The translations under genes were made by a program, and so were the position numbers. From Morinoia aosen (Eukaryota; Arthropoda; Malacostraca; Amphipoda; Talitridae), in the NCBI GenBank assembly GCA_030386875.1, contig CM059557.1:60032514-60096513 (forward strand): 64,000 nucleotides of DNA. The letters are read 5' to 3'. Position 1 is the first letter of the stretch. Each line of letters opens with the position of its first letter. Below the pieces are notes generated by a model. That model searched no databases and was not told the DNA's origin. It saw only the letters and a list, made by a program, of their open reading frames with translations. This document shows positions 32,816 through 45,172 of the stretch, in pieces.

Positions 32816-33613
32816 ATGGCGGACAGAAAGGCAAACAAGAAGAACAATGAGGGTACGCTGGAGCTTGACTGTCCAGACATACAAAACCTGTCAAAACCAA
32901 ATAAGCAAATGGCCTCCATCATAATTGATCACTTTAACTCAGTAATGGAGAAATTTCAAAGTGAAATTAGTGACTTGAAAACGATGATTGAAACACTAAC
33001 GAAAAAAGAATCAAATCAAAAGGCAGTGATTGAAGAGCAAAATAAAAAGATAGACAGGCTAGTCTCCCGTCTAGAGCAATTCGAAAGGAAAGAAGAACGG
33101 GAAGAGTTGGAAAACAGAAAATGCATTCTGGTTATCACAGGGGAACTACCGCAATCACATTCTGATGAAGACTGTAGACAGACTGTGCGGGAGCTCCTGA
33201 AGGACCAAATCAACGTCAGCCTTAGTAACTCTGACATCACTACAGCGACTAGACTGGGTAAAAAACCTGCCCCTGGAAACGTCGATAGGAGAAACATTAC
33301 CTTTGAGCTACGACAATACGAAAAGAAACAAGAAGTTTTGTCAGCCTGCCGAGTGACCAAGCCGAAATTCTACGTAAACGAATACCTCATCCCTTCGCGA
33401 GCTAATATTATGTACACTCTGAGATTGGCCAAACGAAAATTTCCCGACAAAATAGGTCTCGCAAGAACTCTGGATGGTAATATCAACGTCTACTCTCCTC
33501 GGATACCTGGACAAGAAACTCCTAGACCTCACACCATCAATACACCTGAATCACTTGACCAGTACTTACTACAACGTGTCGGCAAGTCCTCAGAAGAAAT
33601 TATTCGTAATTAG
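32816..33613 (+). CDS. LINE ORF1 protein, copy C
   Basis: An intact 265-residue frame. I choose the ATG at 32816 (MADRKANKKNNEG) over the upstream in-frame one at 32750 because copy A starts at the equivalent position after the same CAAGATGG context. Domains: a basic N-terminus, a coiled coil at about residues 35-100 (DHFNSVMEKFQSEISDLKTM and onwards), a central block with CILVITGELPQSHSDEDCRQ, and a C-terminal block FYVNEYLIPSRANIMYTLRL with AKRKFPDKIG, resembling the Baculovirus FP-like domain. Family knowledge: LINE ORF1 proteins bind the element RNA as multimers and act as chaperones in the cytoplasmic particle. It ends 602 bp before ORF2. No internal stops or shifts were seen. Confidence 0.85.
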   Translation: MADRKANKKNNEGTLELDCPDIQNLSKPNKQMASIIIDHFNSVMEKFQSEISDLKTMIETLTKKESNQKAVIEEQNKKIDRLVSRLEQFERKEEREELENRKCILVITGELPQSHSDEDCRQTVRELLKDQINVSLSNSDITTATRLGKKPAPGNVDRRNITFELRQYEKKQEVLSACRVTKPKFYVNEYLIPSRANIMYTLRLAKRKFPDKIGLARTLDGNINVYSPRIPGQETPRPHTINTPESLDQYLLQRVGKSSEEIIRN

Positions 33614-34215
33614 AGACTTATGTACTGAATTTAATAGCATTTTGATCTCTGTCCACATGATTTCTTTTGTTTTCTGATAGAATCGCCTTTGGCTCTTCAA
33701 AGCAACCACGCAGAATTTGCAGCTTTGTTTTACTGCTCACTAAATTGTTTTTTTATCTACTTTTTCTCATTATTCATAGAAGGCTCATGCCGGATTTTCT
33801 ACTCTGATTTAAATATTATGTTACCACCTGTCTCAAAATCTGAAAATAATCTAGATACTCAAGATCTTTATATTAATTAAATAACTTCGCAGTCACTTCG
33901 ATTCTAATCCACTTCGTTCTTTGCTATATCGTATGTGTTATATGCAGATACCACTGGTATGACAGCCTTGTAACTACACTATTCGCAATTTATGATCTCT
34001 AATGCTCCCACTCATGGACTGAGTTAGCCATCTCCTTATGAAATCATTCTAGATTTTAAATAATTTTAGACTAATAATCTCTGTGTGTTTTAGTTTCTCT
34101 CTATTTCTTAAATTTTACTATAAGTAGGAATGTCTTTACTTTTAACTTGACCTTGTAGTCTGTATCATCTTCTTTATTTTTTACGTCACATTTTACTTAC
34201 TGTTTCTTAATCTTT

Positions 34216-37200
34216 ATGACTGACCATGTTGATATTTTCGATGATATTGATCCAGATCTCAATCATTTGAATAGACTGCATCCAAACCTAAATGAAACTG
34301 GGAATTGTAAATACCTAAATATTAAAGAATTCAATGAATCGATGAGAAAAACCTGTAACGATCTCTCAGTATTATGTTGGAACTGTAGGTCCATTTATCC
34401 GAAAATATATGAAATATCTTGTACTATCACTGAGCTAAACAGCAATTTTGATGTTCTCAGTTTCACCGAAAGTTGGCTAGATGACTCAACTAAAGACCTA
34501 ATTCAAATTCAGAACTATAATAGCCATCATTCACTCCGTAGCAACAAACGTGGTGGTGGCATCAGTACGTACATATCTAAACACATATCATCGAAAAACA
34601 TTATAAGTGCGACTATGAATCGTGAACATATTGAGACTCTATTTATAGAACTAACGAAAAATGGTAAACGGATTGTACTTGGGACTGTATATAGGCCCCC
34701 AACAGCTTGCAACATTTCTTTCCTGAACGAGCTTCAAAGCATAATATCTCAGTTTAACAAATCTCTATACAATGACATTATAATTTGCGGGGATTTCAAC
34801 TACGATCTTCTTCAATATGAAAGCTGTGAACAAATCTCAAACTTCATAAATGTTTTTCAGTCCAACTCCTTCCTTCCAATCATCACGAAACCTACGCGTA
34901 TTACATCCGAATCTGCCACGTTGCTCGATAATATTTTTATGTTAGATCCGACTGATTTTCTTACAGGAATAATAATTTCTGACTTATCTGACCATTTTCC
35001 GGTGTTTCTCATCAAGAAGAATGTCTATAGTCCCTGCAACAGCCCACATGCTGAGACTTTTTCATATCGTTGTATAAACGAATATAAATTGGGGACAATG
35101 CGAACTGTTCTAGAAGAATTAATGCCATCATTGGACATCTATGAACTAGACAATAATGCGATTAACATTGACCAAGCAATACTAAAACTAACTGAAACTA
35201 TAACGACCGCATATAACCAATGTTGTCCAATAATCACCCGCACAATTACGCCGAAAAATAGACAAAAACCTTGGATTACTGAAGATATCGTGATCAATAT
35301 AAAGAAACGTCAAGCATACTTAGCCTTACTATACGAAGGACGAATCTCTAGATTAACGTATAACAGATTCAGGAATCATGTGACAAATCAAATACGAACA
35401 TCGAAACAAAACTACTTTACGCGCAAATTCACTGACTACAAAACTGATATTAAAAAAACTTGGCGCCTGCTTAATTCATGCTATAGACCGAATAATAACG
35501 CTAAAAAAACGATTGAATCCATCGTTCACGAAAATGTAAAATATCATGATAAACAAGATATTGCAACAGTGTTCAACAACTTTTTTATAAATATAGGAAA
35601 AAATATAGCCGATAGTGTCGTTAGTGAACCTACAGACCACTTGCAATACATGGACCATGTCCGTGAACAAAACTCTTTCTTTTTCCCGCCAACTAACCCC
35701 TCCGATGTAATTACATGCATAAACAACTTGAAAAATAAATCAAATGGATTAAATACATTTTCAGCTAAAGTTCTTAAGGCTATTGCTGATATAATAGCAC
35801 CGTGCATATCTGATATTATCAACCATTCGCTTTCTCAAGGTATCTTCCCCAACTCTCTCAAAACTGCCAGAGTCACCCCTATTTTTAAAAATGGTGATAA
35901 AAACTGCGTTAATAATTATAGACCTATCTCTGTTTTACCAATTATGAGCAAAATATTTGAAAAAATTGTGTATAAAAAAGTGTATTCGTATTTTGAACAA
36001 AAATCTTTTCTCTATGACGGACAATTCGGTTTTCGTTCTAAGAAATCAACGACACAAGCTGTATTAAATCATTTACAGTACCTTTACTCTAATATAGATG
36101 AAGGAAAGCTTGTTTTCTCCGTTTTTCTTGACTTTCGAAAAGCATTCGACTGTGTGGACCATAAGATATTACTCTCGAAACTACACTGTTATGGCATTCG
36201 AGGAATTGCCCATGATTGGTTCAAATCATACCTAACAAATCGGAAGCAATACGTTGTCGTTGACGACGCAAAATCGGACCCACAGACAATTAGCCATGGA
36301 GTTCCACAAGGGTCTGTCCTAGGGCCTCTCCTATTTCTGATATTTATAAATGATATTATCAAATCAACAACATTTTTCAAATTCATACTTTTTGCCGATG
36401 ACAGCACGCTTTCTACGGTCCTTCCGAGCCAAAATCCCGCTATGATTGCGGAGAGCATAAATAATGAACTCCATAAGGTTTCATTATGGCTTAAAGCTAA
36501 TAAAATAAGCCTCAACATCGAAAAAACAAATTATATTACATTCTCATACAAGAAAAGCATATCTCTCCCACACATAAAAATTGGCGAAGGTGAAATCGAA
36601 GAAACCAACTCATGCAAGTTTCTGGGCATCATAATAGATAAACATCTGACCTTTAAAGAGCACATCGCTAATATTAGTTCTAAATTATCGAAATCCATCG
36701 GAATCCTGAATAAAGTTAAAAATTACCTGCCTGAAACAGCTTTACGAATGCTCTACCGAACGCTCATTTCACCATACTTGCAGTACGGAATAGAAGCATG
36801 GCACGGAACTGATAAAAATAAAACCAATATAATTTTTACTCTGCAAAAAAAGAGCAATCAGAGCGGTAAAGAATCTAGAATATAATGCTCACACAAATGA
36901 TTCATTCAAAAATTTACAAATACTTAAACTTCCAGATCTCTATAAAATCTCCATTTGTAATTTCATTTACAAAACATTAAGAAATGATGGCGACAATAGC
37001 CTGAAACTATTATTAAGTGCGCAAACTGGTCATCACGACCATTTAACCCGAAATAGAAGTAAATGCATGCTTCCTTATTATTCAAAGGCCCGGTCGCAAC
37101 ACAGTATCCTCTTCGTTGGAACTAAAACTTGGAACTCAATACCTGCGGAGATCCGTGATAGTAATTCTTACAAGTTATTCAAAAGAAATCTCGAGACTCA

Positions 37201-37219
37201 CTTCCTATCGGAATATTAG
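34216..37219 (+). pseudogene. LINE ORF2 endonuclease/RT, one-base frameshift
   Basis: The frame from MTDHVDIFDDIDPDLNHLN runs 889 codons to 36885. Endonuclease: SFTESWLDDST (Glu 85), GTVYRPPTACN, CGDFNYDLL (Asp 193), DHFPVFLIKK (His 260). Reverse transcriptase: RPISVLPIMSKIFEKIV, SVFLDFRKAFDCVDH (Asp near 639), SHGVPQGSVLGPLLF (695 on), FADDST (726 on). The frame is lost at a run of seven A (36845-36851) where copy B has six. In the shifted frame it continues through HDHLTRNRSK and WNSIPAEIRDS to a TAG at 37217-37219, the same ending as A and B. The total of 3004 nt equals 1001 codons plus one base. The shift could be a real mutation or a homopolymer sequencing error; without it the element would look intact. 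Confidence 0.92.
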
Positions 37220-37626
37220 TCATGTAAGATCACCAAGTCAAATCTTGTCTCCAACATGACTGTTTCCAATAATGAAATTTGCCATGGGTAATATGTAATT
37301 CGCCTTCAGTCTGCTGTTAAATCTTTTATCGAATGTACTGTTAAATATAGTCCACATAACCTATATTGTAAAATGAAATATCTGATATCGATTGAATTAT
37401 CTCACTGATCAGTCTAATGTGAAACTAGGTTAAGTGATTTAGGTTAAACATTATTGTACACCTTAGAATAATGTTGATGGTAGGATGCCCCAGAAGTCGC
37501 TGAACTTATTCGGGCCCACAGGTAGCTATATTCAAACTTGTCCATTGTACTAGACTTAAGAAACATTCTACCTCTGTATCTCCTGTGGTAAATAAATTGT
37601 TTAAATTGTTTAAAATTGTTTAAACA

Positions 37627-38159
37627 GGGGCATCGAGTTATTTCTGAATTGAATTGTTGCCCCTCCCATTTTTATGAGCATCTACAATTTTCTCTCTTTA
37701 CTGGATTCTGAGCTCCTCTTCGCAATATGGTCTTCGCTTTTGCTTCAGTTGAAATAAAATATTTCTCAAAAAATTAGGTAACGTAAGAGTAATAGAATGC
37801 TTTAGACTAAACTGAAAGATCATTTTTTAAGAGTTCACAGGTTACTACGGCAACATTAATAATTTAGTTTGCTTTACTATAAGCGATGGGTACGAATAAA
37901 TACGACCGCGGTGTATATGCTATTGTCGTTTAACATTGGTTCAAACTGTTCAGTTGCATTTCATTCTAAAATACTTTCGAAACTTTGAGAAAAAAACAGT
38001 TCCGAGAAAAGAAGCCTTCAGGTTTTGTTCATATACAGTAATAGGTATTTGATTACGAAAATTTCGTTCCGGGACCGACGTCATTGTCAAATTATTCGTA
38101 TGTTGGACCAATTATTCCCTTAGGAATACATGCAAACCTTTTAATTCGTGCCGCAGCCT
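37627..38159. other. Unassigned flank
   Basis: Sequence after the LINE C tail with no recognisable coding. The lower part might be decayed pogo sequence, but I could not verify any motif. Confidence 0.35.
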
Positions 38160-38347
38160 AAAAGTGTACCTTCCTTCTGCTTTCTAATCGTTGAGATTGT
38201 AGACATTTTGCGGCCATATTGTTTCGCCAGTTTCCTCACACGAACACCACATTCATGGTTTTCTGATTTCTTGCTCTAATTCCGATGAAAGCATTAAATT
38301 TTTTCACTACTACTACCACCACTCGCACTAGCCTTCTTGGGACCCAT
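38160..38347 (-). pseudogene. pogo/Tigger transposase N-terminus relic
   Basis: The minus strand from the ATG at 38347 gives MGPKKASASGGSSSEK. After a frame change it gives GVRVRKLAKQYGRKMSTIST followed by IRKQKEG. This second block is the helix-turn-helix of pogo/Tigger transposases, related to CENP-B, whose usual form has Gly-Val-Arg-Val, Leu-Ala-Lys-Gln-Tyr-Gly-Arg and Ser-Thr-Ile-Ser-Thr-Ile. The sequence between the two blocks is damaged, and the catalytic domain was not found at lower coordinates. The 119-codon frame at 38236-38595 runs through the start of this relic in another frame and is not a gene. Confidence 0.72.
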
Positions 38348-40859
38348 GATAATAGAGTAATGAAAAAACTGAAAAAATGATAATGATTACTTCTAAGAGG
38401 TAAAAGCCCATCACTGGAGATGTTTACAGAACGAGCGCAACTGTGAACTGAACTTATCATCCCGTCGTGAGTGTTGCCGCACAGCGGGCGACCCACGAAA
38501 CGTCGACGTCGCATGTTGGATTTTCCATCGGGTGGGGAGTCAATAATTAGATCGAATTTCACGTCGCATATTGAAAAATACGTATGTTGAGGCAATCGTA
38601 TGTATTGCAGAGTAATACAAGGGTACGCCTAGTTTTGTTCGTAACTGTACATATAGTGATTATTTGACCTTGTTCATGTACAGCGACTTTTAAAATTTAT
38701 TTATTTAATAAAGCAACTTTTAATGGCTCTCAATTTTGGAAGTTTTGTAATTTTTTTTATTTTTTTCCTTTTATATGCGTTGTGCCTAGAATTGCTTCTA
38801 CCTGAAGTTGGAAGTATTTTACGGTAAGGAAAACTTGTTTTTGACAGTGATTGACCAACAGAATGCTGTGCACCATAGTGTTTTTGCGGTTTACTTAAGC
38901 TAACAGGATGAAGATCGGTATAGTAATAACTGTTCCCTACTGACAATATTAATAAAGTTTAACGTAGCCTACTTGTATGAAACATATTAAAATCACTTTA
39001 AATAGAGTTCATTCCCAATATTTTCAAATGGTCTGTAAGCACTCAGAATTTTTCAAATAATCTTGGAGGATCTTCTTCACAGAGGAAGCTCTGTGTTCCA
39101 GAGCTTATACCGGTGTTAGGAAGGTAGAAAATGTTCACCGCACCTATAACGGCTGGATTCTGTTATGAAACTAAATAAACTCGTAGCATAAATTTCATAC
39201 TTAATAAACCAATCAAATTTTCATTCCGTGTTAGAATTCGTTTTTATCGAAGGATGAAAATCGTTAGGAAGAATAACCAAAATATTGCTCATTCGTTGTA
39301 CTGTATACCGTTTATAAATTTATGTAATCAACTGCTTTTTCTCATCAGAGCCTTTTAATTTCGTTTTATTTGCGTGAGCGTTTTTATAAGAGTCTTTCAC
39401 ATCACGCACTGGTGACGGTGTTCTGCTTGACTAGAACACGCTTGATTAATATTGTGTACTTTCTTTGTTAGGGCTTCGAGTTCAATATTATATGAAGTTT
39501 GAACTTCTGAGTTGTATTTCAGTGCACAGTATATGTTCTGAACGTGTGGCATCGTGGAAATTTTCGTACTTGGAGCTGCTATTTTCGTCTGTAAAAACGA
39601 ACTCCTGAAAGCTATGAATCGCAAAATCCCTGTCGCCATAAATTTGTCTCGATGCGAGCACTTCTTACCATGCTAGGCTATTTGTATCCGTTTGTATATA
39701 ATCTTGTCTTCGAATCTTATCAAGCGTATTAATCTCCCAGAAACAAGCAGTAACTGTCATTCCTGTCAGATAGTGATCTGGGCAGGCCATACGTCTGTTT
39801 TTTTTCTAAAAAGCAACGACGAAAGTTGACAGATGAATTTGCTTACGCTTAAAAACTCTTTTACATCCCTGAACGGCTTGGGGCTATAAATTTCTAGCTT
39901 TATGATATGAAAGATAAGGAAAACGTAGTCAAATCGCTTATGAAAAAGACTCTTCTCTATCTTAGAGAAAAACTGCAATAAATTTGGTTCGAATGTCTGA
40001 CTAAAAAGATTACTTAATGTTAATGAATGCTTTCACTACATAAACAATATTCTACTGAGATTTTTCACTGGTTTTTGATTGAGAAGATAATGATATCTAA
40101 TATCCTCTCTATGAGAATATTTCAATCATTCACTGAACAGGCCGCCGTCCTAATGCATTGGCGCTGGATCCTTTCTGAAGAGGATTGAAATGTATGATCA
40201 TACAGTTATACGGAGTTTGATGTACCTCATTAAAGGTCATGTGTTATATAATACTCTTACCGTTGCTGCTAATAATACATTACTGTTTTATATAGTATTT
40301 GCAAGTGGTTATAATAGTGTAATAAATATTATTAACACATAATAAAAAGCATATTTACCAGAATTACACGTCAGCAGAGTTATTGAAAATTGAATAACTC
40401 AAGTATTTGTGTGAGCCAAAAAGGAATTCTGTGCAACCAAACTCAAATAGCGAAGCATGTATACAATATCGGTGAGAGTTTCAGATTATCGTTTTAAAAT
40501 TCTTCAACTCACCCGCAAAATTAGTTTGAAAGCGATGGCAAAGAGACCTCGAACATCTCAAAGGGATTTACACGGTAGGAATATTGTAGAACTTTCATTT
40601 TTAAATAATTTTCTTCGTCCTAGTACATCAGTACTACGTGGACCTTAAACAATGTCTGAGAACTTCATAAAATAGGCCATCCTTTAACATTCAAATTATG
40701 CAATTGACAAGAGTAGAAAATTGTAAGAAAGGATCAAAGAACTAATAGTTCAACTACATTAGAAAGGGTTTGGGCTTCAGAAAAAAATGAAAATAAGATG
40801 AAATAATAAAAAATCAATGTATACTAGTTTCTAGGCATCCATCTAAAATTTTAAGGTGT
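38348..40859. other. Unassigned AT-rich stretch
   Basis: No recognisable coding sequence. Frames at 38701-38946, 39397-39639 and 39766-39978 lack known motifs. The last few hundred bases may hold the N-terminal part of the following Tc1 relic (a segment near 40530-40570 reads AMAKRPRTSQRDLHGRNIVE), but this is uncertain. Confidence 0.35.
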
Positions 40860-41658
40860 ACAGCTGAATATAGAATTCGTAAAATTAAGAAAATTATTCG
40901 ACTCTAGTCAATTGACGTGAGCATCATTATGATTTGAAACAGCTAGGACAGAAGTAACCATAAACACAAATAGAACAGTTTTCAAAAACGTTGGACTATG
41001 TTATTCTCATCCCAAGAAAGACACTATTAAAAAAATTATTGATGTCAGAAATCGACTGAATTTGGATAAGGAACATTGTAAAAAGCCTACAAGTTTTTGG
41101 AACGCTGTATTATAACCTGAGGAGACGAAGATTAAGACAATGTTAGTAAAATTTGTAGGCAGAAAACTCGGAAAATAATCATAACAAGAAAATCTTAACA
41201 GTGAAATTTAATGGCGTCTTTACAACGGTGAAGGACTGCTTCTCTCTTGCAAGTCCGGGTAAATTTCATATTATTGTCGGAAAAATGAATGACCAGATGA
41301 ATCACGAGAGTTTAGATGATGACCTTTCACAGTAGGAAAACGACTTGGAGTCGCCAAGGGAAAGGACATAGCAGTAAGATTACAATCCAAAACGCACGCA
41401 AGACACTGCATCCTGGTTTTAGCAGACGAAAATAAAATTTATGGGGCGGTCAAATCGGTCGCCGGACCTTAATTCTGTCGACAACTTGTGGGCAGTGTTA
41501 AAAACAGGATTTACAAAAGGGATTTAACATATATAGGAAGAATGGGCCAAGACAAAAGGGCCAAGATACTTACAAATATATGCGAGAACCTTATGAGTAA
41601 ACATCCCAAACAGATTTTAGCAGTACTCATGTCGAAAAGCCATTTCACTAAATACTAA
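40860..41658 (+). pseudogene. Tc1-like transposase relic
   Basis: In changing frames the plus strand gives SAITIR-type text, then RNRLNLDKEHCKKPTSFWNA followed by a decayed first catalytic motif (ETKIK). KILTVKFNGVFTTVKDCFSL corresponds to the Tc1 'VKHGGGSVMVWGCMS' strand. Near 41440, MGRSNRSPDLNSVDNLWAVL corresponds to WPAQSPDLNPIENLW, with the catalytic Glu replaced (SVDN). The C-terminal tail (SHFTKY) ends near 41658, as usual for the family. The second Asp motif is not recognisable. It is a heavily decayed Tc1 copy, distinct from the one at 31.7-32.5 kb and from the transposase at 24.5 kb. Confidence 0.72.
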
Positions 41659-43479
41659 CTGGGGTTCACAGATTCGATTCTTTTTGAAACAGTGTTTATA
41701 GATTTTTGACCTAATCGTTTGAAGATTTTAGCACACGTGTATTCTGATAAAGAATTTTTGCTTGAGTTAAATAAATGTTAAATTTTCGATTACTCTATTG
41801 CGGTATTAATTGTACCTATGGTTAATAAACTATGACCATTTACCGTATACTTACTGCTTCCATTTTGCTTCATTAAGTTTTTACAGATCGATGAAAAACA
41901 ATTCATAGTCTAATCAGATTGCTATTTTGCATTTCGTAAATGTGGGCAGTGCATTCAACAATATGAGCCCAGTCTTGAAGCAAAAATTTTGCTGAAGTTT
42001 GAAGAGTGCATTAAGTCGTTATAAAGGAGATGGCAGGAAGCCTTTACAAGGTCGTGAACAGTGGGAAAGACCCCAGGCAGTCCAAGGATATTCCGTAAGT
42101 TAGCGCTTCATTATTAATTACCTTTTGCATAGTAATGTACGAACCAAACTTTCTATTCAAGTAATTCAGAGATAGGTTAACTGTGTTTTAATTGAATATT
42201 TTGCAATATTTTATGATCAATAATCAAAATATCTCTGCTTTTTATTTTTAAAAGTGACACAAGTCAAAATGAACATTTTGGAGGAAGACTTGGTGTGTTA
42301 CACACTTGTACTAAATAACATGAATCAAACATATGTAATCGAATTATCACTTGGCAATGAATGATCCTGAGGCACAATGGAGATTTCTTAACAAAAAGAT
42401 GTATGTAAATGCTGGGGAAAAACTTCAGCGGGTTAGAGATTACGAACTTGAGAAAAATACTTTACAGATGAATCAAGAATGTGAAAAAATATTTAGAGAA
42501 ATTGAAGTAAAGTAGGAATGATTGAAACTGTTAGTAATAGGAGAAGGGAAAATTTTATCTAAACGTTCCTGAAGATGAAAATTAAGAATGTTTAGTAAAT
42601 TTTTATTGATGCATGAGTAACTAGACTCATTTACTCTTTAAAGACAATGAATGAGTCATATATCACATTCTTCAATTGGGAGGCTATAAAAAATAGAGAA
42701 CGTTTCCCGTCGAATTTTTTTCAGAAGTATTTTCCCGAGTTAATTAAATAACGCAAGCGATAACTACCAGATATCCAAAATCTATTAGTGGGTTCAAAGT
42801 TGCTAGGCTTCCTTCAAACAGCTAACTTTCGCCAGGAGTTGGTGAGGCAGAGAATTACCGTACAGTGTCTGATCATCAGACAATGTCCGATGAACACATT
42901 CTCATACAGGTTCTAAGTGAAGAACATCTCCTGTAGGAGAAAAAGTAGTTATTCTCACAGCTCAAGAAAATGAATTCTCGCACGGGGCAAAAAAAAGAAC
43001 ACATATTGAGGATCAGAAGCACAAGTTTTCTCAGCACCGCATGGTCGCAGTCATTTTATGATTAACGGCGGATTAACCAATTTCAATTCTGCATTATTGC
43101 AACGAAGGAGGAGGAATTTTTGTAAGATTTTTTAGATTAAGCTTCTATGTTATAGAAGGAAACGCAAGAGATCTGAATTTACTAAAGTATTTACGGTATT
43201 GAGTTTTCTATTGATTTAAAACCGACATCAGATCATTTTAGAAAACTTGAAAGAGAAACTGGTTTCCCATTAAGAATCGACTACAAGCATTTCTTAAAAA
43301 TATATGCCTTGGTTATTATTCACTAAGTTGTCACTAATAAAGTTGAGCGGAAAGTCTTAAGATAACGGCAAAGAAAAATAATTATATGGTCTTTATTACA
43401 TGGAAATATTTGACGTGAATGCTTCAATCCTCGGAGAATTACCAGCATGCATCATAAGCTCGGGCAGGTATTGAAACAA
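41659..43479. other. Unassigned stretch with a short charged frame
   Basis: A 52-codon frame at about 42357-42515 reads MNDPEAQWRFLNKKMYVNAG and ends NQECEKIFREIEVK. It looks more protein-like than its surroundings (charged, amphipathic), but I recognise no family and it may be an exon or transposon scrap. The rest shows nothing I can name. Confidence 0.3.
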
Positions 43480-43680
43480 TTCGTTCAATATTCAGGGTTT
43501 CATCAAGCGCCAATATGTGCTCAGAGTTTAAATGTCTGCTTTGAGAGAACATTTTTAAGACAGCACAAGAGGCTAAATGCATCTCCTGCTAATAAAAAAT
43601 TTTGATTGCTCTGCGTCGAGTCCAGACAGTAACCCAATGGAGGCAAAATTTCCAATGAACTGATTTTATAGTGTATTTTT
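43480..43680 (+). pseudogene. Mariner/Tc1-type transposase scrap
   Basis: Across frames the plus strand gives GFIKRQYVLRV and, near 43605-43660, NFDCSASSPDSNPMEAKFPM. The latter follows the pattern W.A.SPDLNPIE that contains the third catalytic residue of Tc1/mariner transposases, with Glu in the correct place. The preceding text (ALREHF, DSTRG) has the spacing but not the clear sequence of the second Asp motif. Short and decayed, so confidence is limited. Confidence 0.45.
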
Positions 43681-44996
43681 GGTCTCATTCATTATCTATT
43701 CGTCAAGTCAAAAAGGTTATTTTTATAATTTAGTTAAGTTCTATTTGCTTCAGCTCATTGAAAAGACAAAATAAAGAGAGCAAATTTGAAAAGCAATTGC
43801 GATAAATCGCAGAAAGATTTACACCAGCAGGATCCATCAATATCTTGCTAAAATTTCTTTGAATTTAAGATGGTCAACGCAATGCTAAGGTTGAATATTG
43901 AACTAATCACAAGCGTAGCTCCAACTAATTTTACGTTATGTACTTTTCTTCTCTAAAAGAATTTTTCTATCAATGTAGGCTCAGAGAGCTCTTCAAGTAA
44001 TTGATTTCACAATGCTACACAGGTTGCAATTCCGAACAAGTCATGTCTGATTGAAGATGAGAATGGAAGGGTGTAGGGTCAATGTAAATGCGCTAAAAAG
44101 ATTGAGATGAAGGAGAAAGAAAGGAAAGTCCTACTTCCGACGTCGGAGGCATGCTGCATTGCATGTGTCACTAACGACGAATTCCTCTCGTTTTCTCTTT
44201 GTTGTGGCAGTTTTTGTCAACAGGTAAAGGTATCAGTTAGATTTTTTCAGAGTTTGAGCGTGGGAGAAAACATGGGACTGGCAGTAAAAAAGATGTACAG
44301 ACGAGAAGAGGCTTTATCGCAAATGGTAGGGTAAGCGGTCGTTAAAGGTGCGAGGGCTACAGAGAACAAATCGCAACATTGTGGCCTATTCCTTCACAAA
44401 ACGTTCCGTAATTTATTGTGCGGAAATCCATATAGGTCACCTCATTAATAAAGCGACCTCTCAAAGGAATTTTATTCGTTGAGTTGACCAGTCCCGATTT
44501 GTGCGTTTACAGTGGATTGTTCTGGTCGGGTGACTACGACATAAACATGTCTACTTAAATCACCCGCCATGCAACCCTCTGCAGTCTCGCCCCAGTTTTC
44601 GCCTCACACAGTGTCATTGTATCAACTGTCCTGCAATCCTGGTCAGTGTGGCTGTCGTCGAGGGCTGCGTATGGTGCAGAGCTTTTGGGTTGACCGAAAG
44701 AGTGCCTGTAGGTACTGCTGAAGTTTGGCGCCGGAAGACCGTGGGGGAGTGTGGAGCGAATTGGTCGCTCCGTCAGGGAGCAGAGTTCGCCTCTTCGCCT
44801 CTTCGCCCGCTGACGTGTGACCTGACCATGGAAGCCCAACTCACCGACGGCCGTGTTACTCCTCTCCGTCTTACGTCTCAGCACTGGATAGCACCGAGGG
44901 GTACGTGGGTTGGTTGGCCATTGTGATTTGCTGTCAACTCATCAATTTCGTGCTCTGGTCAATTAGGGTGCAACGCCACACACGCATTCGAATACA
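43681..44996. other. Unassigned stretch, GC-rich from 44560
   Basis: From about 44560 to 44930 the DNA is much richer in G and C, with two opposite frames (minus 44555-44884, plus 44648-44926) that show no known domain. Together with the minisatellite and the polyadenylation-like AATAAA near 45500 this could be a terminal region of an LTR element, but I found no matching ends. Confidence 0.3.
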
Positions 44997-45172
44997 ACTT
45001 ATAACTGAAACTTTATAACGTATAACTTATAACTGAAACCTTATAACGTATGACTTATAACTGGAACCTTATAACGTATAACTGGAACCTTATAACGTAT
45101 AACTTATAACTGAAACCTTATAACGTATAACGTATAACTGAAACTTTATAACGGATAACATATAACTAGAAT
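44997..45172. repeat. 28-bp minisatellite, about 7 units
   Basis: The unit is ATAACTTATAACTGAAACCT followed by TATAACGT, with shortened (21-bp) and variant (GGAACC, ACGTATAAC) copies. It is composed of smaller ATAAC.TATAAC sub-repeats, suggesting slippage within the unit. Confidence 0.88.

Larger units (their letters stand above)
32555..37626 (+). mobile_element. LINE copy C, nearly intact
   Basis: Full-length plus-strand copy of the A/B family, about 5.07 kb: a 5' region of ~260 bp aligning with that of copy A, ORF1 (32816-33613), a 602-bp spacer, ORF2 (34216-37219) and a ~400-bp 3' region. It ends with TTGTTTAAATTG-type repeats (about 37596-37626) rather than poly(A). The 3' region shares long stretches with A and B, for example around GGGCCCACAGGTAGCTA. 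Motif content places it in the CR1/L2/Jockey assemblage of APE-type LINEs. The only visible lesion in either ORF is one extra A near the end of ORF2. No target duplication was identified. Confidence 0.92.

Noticed and set aside
38236-38595. 119-codon minus-strand frame as a gene
   Set aside because: It overlaps the pogo N-terminal relic in another frame and ends in a Val run produced by a GTAGTAGTAGTG repeat.
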